In this document: in pieces, positions 57,321 through 64,000 of the stretch
Layout: each line of letters starts with the position of its first letter
How positions within the stretch are numbered: the first letter of the stretch is position 1
Assembly: GCA_003290165.1 (NCBI GenBank)
Contig: QNQO01008320.1
Span: 62,001-126,000 of the forward strand
From: Berberis thunbergii
Taxonomy: Eukaryota > Streptophyta > Magnoliopsida > Ranunculales > Berberidaceae
Reading direction: 5' to 3'
DNA: 64,000 bases
Notes under the pieces: model-generated
What the model was told of the DNA's origin: nothing
The model's input: only the letters and a program-made list of their open reading frames with translations
Databases searched by the model: none
Position numbers and translations under genes: made by a program

Positions 57321-57480
57321 AGAACCCCAAACCTGCTCTGTAACCCTTAGAAATTTCCGCTTGTAAGCTTTCCTCTCTTCTTTCAGTCCTTGTATATTCC
57401 ACCTGTAAGTCTAAGTTCCCTCTGTAATTATTTTCAGTTTCTTTTCTTATCAATATAAGCATCCTTTCTTAGTATACATC

Positions 57481-58095
57481 TTTCTAATTTCTTCTCTTAT
57501 ACAAACCCTCTACTTAAAAGAGAGTATTGGACTTGGTTGAACTATCAAAGTCACCCTAAGAAGTGAATCGGGTGTTCTCTTGGACAATACAAGGAGAGTT
57601 CTTCAAAGCTGATTTCTAAGTATTGTTCATTTGTTCAAAGGTGACCTACCTCAAGGCGTTGGAAATGATGCAGTTACTAAACAAATGCTTTTAGCTTCAC
57701 TTCGTAAAAGCTGGTATAAATTCATACTTGCTCCAGTATTGACTTTGGATCCTAATTTGACCAGCCCCATATTCTAGATCAATTGTGGTCTTAACTCTTA
57801 CAAATTGGTACGAAGCCAACACTTGGAAGGAAATATCCAATTTCACATTCAATATCAAGCAATTGAAATTTTTTTTTTTCCAATTGGAAGACAAAGTTTG
57901 GTCTTTGGTTTATAACACATTTCCTTAGTACCAAGTTACACCTAAATCTACTCACAGCGAGCCAATTTTGGATGAAATCTTGAAGTCAATGATATAATTA
58001 AGCCTCACATTTTCAAGACTAACACAATTTCATTATGGGCATACTTTAAGTCACACATAGAGTTAATTACTCACATTATATAAGGTAAAAGAGAA
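57481..58095. other. Right flank of the pararetrovirus
   Basis: Coding-like plus-strand stretches (near 57660-57900: QMLLASLRKSWYKFIL, SYKLVRSQHLEGNIQF) are interrupted by stops and a 9-10-base T run. They may be leader or part of another viral or retroelement copy; I cannot identify them. The LINE C tail begins at 58096. Confidence 0.4.
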
Positions 58096-58969
58096 TTTTT
58101 TTTTTAAATTAACCTCCAGTGGGGAGGGGCAACTATGGAATGCCAGACCTTAATTACTTATCAAAAAATGACTTACAAATGCTACGGGGGTACATTACGA
58201 CGTTACCCGTATGAAAGCCAAAGCAAAAACTAAAAGCAATGAAAATACAAAACTTAAAGCAATCAACTGAAATCAGCTCACAGGCAGTTCCCAGCAACCC
58301 GGACAGCACCAGCAATCTCTCAACCATAGAACACGCAGCACACGCGCATTTCTGCGACAAATCCCGAATGTACACCGGACTGCCCAAATCAACCGGCATA
58401 CACACGCTCAAACCGCATGTCTCCGCATCTCAACATGTCAACGCTGCGACAGACAACAACAATGCGTCCCGGCAGCAGCAAACCAGCAGCAACAGCAATA
58501 CAGCGCAGCAGCAACAACATCAACAGCAGCATCAGCAACAGCAATAGCAGCAGCATCAAAAGGATACGCTCTGTTTTGCGAGAGCCCATCCAGTTCCGTT
58601 CCACAAATTCCCCCAGGTGAAACCATGGCACTCTGTTTTGCAACAGAGTGCTCTGCCTAAACCGCACAACATCTTCCTCTGACCGCAAAAACAGTCCGCA
58701 ACTACGCCCAGCAGCAAGCATGCCACTGCAACGCAGCAATTCAGCATCCGCGCTACTCCTCCCAGCAGCCTCCATAACGCCCCTGCCTTACCCACATCCC
58801 TAACCGCAACACAGGCAGCAGTTAGACCGCAGCAAACAGATCCCAGACTGCCAGTCCCGCCACTCCGCAGCCTCTCCCTGCCCTGAAAAACAGGGTATAC
58901 TCTGTTTTACAGCAGAGTATCCTACCATCACTAAGTTCCAGAACTTGTCAATGCCCATTCTTGCTGCGA
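58096..58969 (-). other. LINE C 3' UTR
   Basis: Non-coding, with a CAG/CAA-rich microsatellite-like tract at 58475-58560. Open frames through this tract are composition artefacts. The final block matches the LINE A 3' end. Confidence 0.8.
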
Positions 58970-59727
58970 CTACTCTTCCCCGTGACGAATGTACGCCGTA
59001 TGCCAACGGTCAAGCACTGATAATCCTGCCACTCGCCTAGGAAGATCATTCGCCATGAAAGAGACAGTCCTATGGTCTCGTTGAACTCTATCTGCTAAAG
59101 CGTCCGCCACTGCGTTGACTTCTCTATAAATATGGGAACATTCTAAAGTCAATTGTGCCGCCAAAAATTTGATTTCTTTCAAAATATTTTCCAAATGCCA
59201 CGGTATCTTGAAATTGCCCTTAAACCATCGACAAACAATTGTTGAATCCGTCTGAACAACCACCTATTTAAAATCCAATGAGAGACAGAGGCGGAGGCCT
59301 TCAGCTAGAGCCAAAATTTCCACTTTATTATTTGAGCCTGCACCAAAAAATATTTGCTTTCCCCCAACACAAACCCCCCTATAGTCTCTTATGACCACCC
59401 GCCCGCAGCCATGTTCTTACGGAAGGACCCATCCACATTGAGAGCAACAAAATCTGACGGAGGGGGATGCCAGAACACAACTCTGCTTAGCTTTCTCCGA
59501 ACTGGAATTTCTTGTATCCCCAAAGCCCATAATGGATCCTTATGCCAGCTAACTTGCTTAGGATTTATAAAATTATTTGCTAAGTGTAGATTACGCCGAA
59601 TATTCAAAATCACAAAAGCAGTATTAGGGGCAGCATTTTCATAAACACATTTGCACAACTGTTTCCATATTTCCCATAAAATGAACATGGGAGTGAGAAA
59701 GAATAACACACCTGTTTGTGTTCTCAT
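58970..59727 (-). pseudogene. LINE C ORF2 linker and RNase H
   Basis: The linker (59727-59390) has LFFLTPMFILWEIWKQ and NIRRNLHLANNF, then opens RNase H with ALNVDGSF. A one-base shift near 59392 and a TAG near 59264 interrupt it. All four acidic sites are readable: NVDGS, KVEILALAEGL, QTDST and NAVADALAD. The C-terminus is FMANDLPRRVAGLS and HTAYIRHGEE. Confidence 0.9.
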
Positions 59728-59733
59728 TTTGGC

Positions 59734-60318
59734 TCACCTGAACCAAATGACAAGGGTCGTGGATATTTCTGCTAGTTTTCTGATATGCACATCAAAAATC
59801 AACTCAAAATGGCACCAAACCTTCATCGCCAGTTTACCATCCAAAAACAAATGATTCAGAGATTCTCGCTGTGGTGAGGTGCAACATCTACATTTAGAAG
59901 CCAGACTAAAGCCGCATCTGTACAGCTCCCCATCCACTGGTACCCCTCTACGGAGTAATTTCCACACCAAAACTGAAATTCTAGAAGGAAGAATGTCATG
60001 CCAAATCATTCGATGGAGATCATTTACCGTCCCTTTTCGACATATTAATTCATAAGCCGACTGAAGGGAAAAAATCCCATTTTGATTCGGAACCCATATA
60101 CATTCATCTTCTCCATCTTCCTCGCCATATAGTCTATCAGCAAAACTTCTTCTTGCTAGAAGTCTGAGTTCCGGGTTAACCAACTCAAAATTGGATGAAA
60201 TCACCTCGTGTATCGAAGGCCACATACCTTGATCAACCATTGCCTCCGATCTTCTGAAGGATGCTACCATATTCCAATTTTTCTCAAAAAACTGATATTT
60301 CCCGTACCAACTCGCCAA
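59734..60318 (-). pseudogene. LINE C ORF2 zinc-binding (zf-RVT) region
   Basis: An open 194-residue stretch with the typical order: ECIWVPNQNGIFSLQSAYEL, IWHDILPSRISVLVWKLLRR, VPVDGELYRCGF, then Cys/His ligands in ASKCRCCTSPQRESLNHLF, ending ...VWCHFELIFDVH. It continues from the RT thumb upstream and into the linker downstream. Confidence 0.9.
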
Positions 60319-61960
60319 AGCGAATTACCCATAATAAGAGATTTGCCAAGCATGATTTCTTTGAAAAAAGGCGAGGACCCAAGTTTCACCAACTGACCAT
60401 TCAAAGCCACTCCTTTCACCCAGTATTTGCTTCTCATAAAAGTAGCCCAAAGGGAGTTCGAAGTAAGTAGTCTCCAAAGTGCCTTAAGGCGAAAAGCCCT
60501 CATCACCACCAACAAGTCTCTCACACCCAGACCTTCTTCATTTTGTGGGAAACAAATATGAGACCAAGATACCCATTTTTCTTCAGTCTTCCTCCACAAT
60601 CTCCCTAAAAGAAATCTGCCAACAAACTATTAATCCGGGATAAAACTTTCATAGGAACGCACATGGTACTGAGAATATAATTGGAATAGAGCTCAGAACA
60701 TGTTTAATCAATATTAAACGGCCTCCCGGGGATAACAATTTTACCTTCCATCCCTGAATTCGCAATTGAATTTTGGCAATCAAATCTTCAAAATATGAAA
60801 ATTTAACTCTTCCTTGAAAAACTGGTCTGCCCAAGTATTTCAAAGGAGCAGCGCGAAACTGGAAGCCTGTGTAGGTTTTGAAACCTACAATTTTCTCTGC
60901 AACTGCCTTGTCATCCAAAATAAAAGAGCTTTTTGCTTGCATTAATTTTCTGTCCCGAAGACTGACAATGGCGTTCAAAAAACCCATACATCCCAAAATA
61001 GAAGACTTTCTGCCATTTAGGAAAATGAGAGTATCATCTCCATAAAGAAGATGTGAGATCGGACTGCATGCCCTGGGGGTATAAAAGTAGCCAATTTTAC
61101 CACTAACAAAGCGCCTTTTAGACCCCTACTCAACACTTCTGAGGCCATAATAAATAAGAACGGAGATAGTGGATCGCCTTGTCTTAAACCCCTGGTAGAA
61201 CGAAAAAACCCTTTGTATACTCCCTGAAGCAATACTGAAAAGCCACAAGAAGCGATACAGTTGAAAATGATATGACGAAATCTACCATTAAAGCCAAATT
61301 TTGTAAGCACCGCCAACAAAAAATTCCATTCCATTCTGTCATAGGCTTTCTCCATGTCAATTTTCAGAATCACATTACCCGCCGAAAACTTTTCGATTAA
61401 TATCCCTAATCAATTCCTGTGCAAGGCCAATATTCTCGCCAATAAATCTAACCTTTAACAAATGCCCCTACTCCGGAGAGATAAGTAGGGCAAAAGATCT
61501 GCTAATCTACTACAAAGGATTTTACTAAAGATATTATAAATCACGTTGCATAAACTGATGGGCGAAATTCAGAAAACGAACCTGGATTCTCCGTTTTAGG
61601 AATCAAAGCCAAGAAATTGGCTGAGAAAGAAGCCGACATCCGGCGTCCCCCTCAAAAAATTGAATAGCTGCCTCCCAAATATCCTTACTCATAATCTCCC
61701 AACAAGACTGAAAAAATCCAGCAGCAAATCCATCCGGACCAGGGGCACTATTCTTGGGGATGTCAAAAAACAACCTTTTTCACTTCCTCCAGAGAAGGAC
61801 GTTTGACTAGGATGTCACGATGGCCAAACTCACCAGTTTCAGAATACAATTCAACAAATCTGCATCCACCATACATGAACCTTGGGAAGACAACAAATTG
61901 GCAAAGAAATCAGTGGCATTAAAAAGAATCTCACCAGGGTCCGAAATAGTCCTAACCGCA
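60260..61960 (-). pseudogene. LINE C ORF2 reverse transcriptase
   Basis: Reverse transcriptase, in order: KNSAPGPDGFAAGFFQSCWE (about 61750), GENIGLAQELIRDI, DMEKAYDRMEWNFLLAVL (61357-61300), GLRQGDPLSPFLF (about 61180), and a catalytic LLYGDDTLIFLNG near 61050 with Gly in place of the usual Ala. Thumb sequence follows (60996-60264: LKYLGRPVFQG, WKVKLLSPGGRLILIKHVL, WVSWSHICFPQNEEGLGVRDL, FRLKALWRLL). A one-base deletion sits right at the active-site block, and another shift near 61380-61400 and stops at 61470-61560 break it. Confidence 0.92.
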
Positions 61961-62373
61961 TGGTAAAGTAATTTGAGTTATAGCCCGCCATTTTTGCTTA
62001 GCCTTGGTAGAGGAAAAAAAATACTTGGTGCAGGCATCCCCCTCCTTAAACTCTTTTTCACCGAATTTTTGAATCCAGTAAAGCTCCTCCTGCTTGAGAG
62101 CTAATCTGTATTCAGCCTGACAGCGATTTAAATTGCAACAAGCATTAGTATCCCAGTTGGCATCAACATTGAAACCATAATTAGTGCCATTAGCAAAGCC
62201 TGCCAATAAAATAGTTTCCCATTATTGCATTCATCCTCTAGAGCGCGGATCCTGCAAAACACATTGCTAAAAACCATACGGTTCCACTGTATGAAAGCGC
62301 GACGTGTCAATTTAAGTTTGGCATCCAATCTATCAATGGGTCTGGGGAGAGCCATATCCGTCAACCAGATCAA
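61952..62373 (-). pseudogene. LINE C ORF2 linker between endonuclease and RT
   Basis: Readable in two overlapping frames: DAKLKLTRRAFIQWNRMVF and CQAEYRLALKQEELYWIQK, then KEFKEGDACTKYFFSSTKAK. These are conserved spacer sequences of plant LINE ORF2. One frameshift lies near 62190. Confidence 0.8.
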
Positions 62374-62399
62374 AAAACTCCGGATGTGTAGTCCACATG

Positions 62400-63115
62400 T
62401 CTAAGAATCTAAAAGGTGCAAAACCAATCCTGGTTGAGAGGGCATGGATGCCAACAAAGGGGAGTGGTCAAAAATGTACGGCTCAGATGTTCAACTGTAG
62501 GATTAGCCAAAACTATAAGCCAAGCCGAGTTGACAAAAATCCGGTCAAGTCTAGCCCAAATGCGCTCGCTTCCTCGCTATTGTTACACAGGTGAGTCGAG
62601 GACCTGAATAACCACAATCAAGTAAGCCACATGTTTCAGTACAATCGGAGAAGTGAGCCATGCTAGCCAAGGAAGGTGCAATTCCCCCAACTTTTTACCC
62701 CGAGTGAAGGTAAGTATTGAAATCCCCACCAACCATCCAAGGGGAATCGTTTGAGCCGCAAAATTAACCATATTGGACCATAATGCAGTTCTTTCATCCA
62801 CAGAGCATTTAGCATAGACCAAAAGAAATAAAAAAACTCTTGAAGAAGAATCTGTTACCTGGCAATGAATAATATGATCCGACATGTCCACCACCGAGAG
62901 AATAAGAGACGTATCCCACATAATCCAAATCTTACACCAACACTGTCATTAGACGCAAAACCGCCAAGTTTAAGTTTGTTTCCCAATTTCCATGGACCTA
63001 CTAGCATCGATCATAGGTTCTGCATCATAAGAATTCTGACATTGTGTTCCACTACCAACTTTTTGTAACCTCCGTCTCGTGGCCCTATTACCAACGCCGC
63101 GAGCATTCCAAAACA
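62400..63115 (-). pseudogene. LINE C ORF2 endonuclease domain, broken
   Basis: Starts with FWNARGVGNRATRRRLQKL near 63110, the canonical ORF2 opening, then RFGLCGIR/IWVMWDTSLI, RVFLFLLVYAKCSVDERTALW. The following GGDFN equivalent (about 62730) is displaced into another frame, and later pieces are scattered over frames to about 62400. At least three shifts. Confidence 0.8.
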
Positions 63116-63139
63116 TAAAGTTTTCAAATCATCTTAAAC

Positions 63140-64000
63140 ACGGGAGGAAGACAAACCCTTCTTAGTCTTACAACGAGTGCCCGAAGGAACAGCAGCTTTG
63201 ACGTTTTTTCTTTCGCTCCGCATCAGTTAGGGCCCCAATTCTAAGTCTTTGATTGCTTGTGTGCCCGACCCAATGTCTGAATCCGACTCTGCCTCATCAC
63301 TGTTTGTGGCGCTTTCAAGTGTATTGACATTCTTTTTTTCTTCTTTTTTCCGCAAAAGAACACCCACATTTCAACAATTTGCTAATGTCTACCGGCATCG
63401 CGCGCGCATCCGGCAACCCAACCTGAACTGTCTGCTGATCTGTTTCAGCACTTGCCTTCCTGGTTCGCAGCAATTGGGACCTGTAATTCAGCCCTTGTGT
63501 CCTGGGAGGCAGCAACAGTAGACGATGTCCGTAATCAACACAGTTCGAGGAGCTCAACGACCTGTTTTCTCGAAAGGGAGAGAGAACGCCAGTTGCGTCA
63601 GATGCAAACACCTCTGCTGGAGCGAAACAGGGCCCAGGCAGAGGCCGAAAATCCTCTGTTTTGGAGCTTGTTTTGGTGCTGTTTCAATGGCCGAGTTGGA
63701 GCTGTTGGTGCTGTTTTGGTGCTGATAGTGAGCTGTTTGGTTGCTATTGGCTGTCTTAGACAGTCCATTCTGTGCGGGCGGGGACATAATTTCCTCTGTT
63801 TGTGCAATTGCAAATCTTCCTGGGACAACACCGAGTGCCCGGACTGTCCCGCCATTGAACATTCTACCTTTTTCATCCTTGAAACAAGTTGTCCAATCTG
63901 AGTGTCACATGAGAAACCATTCCTAGTAATTTTCGACGCCTCAGCGTGATTAGAAAGGTTAGGCTTTGATTCTGGAATGACATCCTTGTCATTTGTAATC
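63140..64000 (-). pseudogene. LINE C ORF1 C-terminal region
   Basis: Reading from the window edge, several frames are open but low in complexity. The end reads KAAVPSGTRCKTKKGLSSSRV, stopping near 63140, just upstream of the endonuclease. A basic tail followed directly by ORF2 is usual for plant LINE ORF1. No zinc knuckle is seen within the window. Confidence 0.6.

Larger units (their letters stand above)
50280..57480 (+). mobile_element. Endogenous pararetrovirus (Caulimoviridae), florendovirus-like, decayed
   Basis: About 7.2 kb of integrated pararetroviral sequence without LTRs or integrase. Gene order is movement protein, capsid with zinc knuckle, aspartic protease, reverse transcriptase and RNase H in one broken polyprotein (50405-55894). 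A second ORF (55891-56956) overlaps it by ATGA. A promoter-like segment lies at 57270-57310. One large ORF with the movement protein at its N-terminus plus a downstream second ORF is the florendovirus arrangement; genus assignment is tentative. At least three stops and three frameshifts in ORF1 and one in ORF2 make it a relic. Confidence 0.88.
58096..64000 (-). mobile_element. LINE C, L1-type LINE, minus strand
   Basis: The minus-strand LINE runs from its A tail (T10 at 58096-58105) leftward through 3' UTR, RNase H, zinc finger, reverse transcriptase and endonuclease to an ORF1 region that leaves the window at 64000. It belongs to the same family as LINE A, sharing the 3' end and near-identical linker and RNase H blocks (KIPWHLENI, YREVNAVADALAD, NDLPRR). 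It is less decayed than LINE B but still has several frameshifts and stops. Confidence 0.93.

Noticed and set aside
58239..58795. Open frames rich in Ser, Asn and Gln.
   Set aside because: They come from a CAG/CAA-rich tract in the LINE C 3' UTR.

Overview
This window looks like repeat-rich nuclear DNA of a flowering plant, probably a eudicot. The evidence is AT-rich intergenic sequence, GT-AG introns, plant-specific families (BURP, laccase, serine-rich CMCSP-type protein), plant CACTA, hAT, Tat/Ogre-type gypsy and L1-type LINE elements, and an endogenous plant pararetrovirus. I see no rRNA, tRNA or CRISPR. Almost every coding region is broken. The only free-standing host gene is a short serine-rich protein gene (43389-44030), and it carries one premature stop.

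Layout. 1-1897: 3' end of a plus-strand LINE (A). About 2200-19500: a second, older LINE (B), split by a hAT MITE (3156-3897, 8-bp TSD), a CACTA element that keeps only its left end and holds a BURP-domain gene copy (4017-~7388), and a complete CACTA (8546-16440, 3-bp TSD) that holds a multi-exon prolyl oligopeptidase gene copy. 19493-29074: an LTR-like repeat split by a large transposase-bearing CACTA (19897-27985). 29069-34340: fragments of Tat-type gypsy antisense ORFs, interrupted by a 2.3-kb non-autonomous CACTA (31031-33361) that holds a SINE-like tract. 34546-41939: a structurally complete Tat/Ogre-like LTR element (5-bp TSD) with gag and an antisense ORF but no pol, and with an internal ~70-bp minisatellite.

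41945-47426: the gene-bearing interval. It contains the serine-rich gene and a tandem duplication in which one unit received a 150-bp hairpin MITE and the other a hAT element carrying a laccase exon. 47438-50056: a 2.6-kb near-perfect foldback element. 50280-~57480: a decayed endogenous pararetrovirus, florendovirus-like by organisation. 58096-64000: a third LINE (C), minus strand, same family as LINE A.

The main pattern is repeated capture of host gene pieces by DNA transposons: BURP and prolyl oligopeptidase by CACTA elements, and laccase by hAT. The prolyl oligopeptidase copy keeps its introns, so it came from genomic DNA and not from mRNA. Several of these copies, the foldback and the antisense retroelement ORFs could feed small-RNA pathways; that is inference. 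All boundaries come from reading terminal repeats and target-site duplications by eye, with no alignment search.
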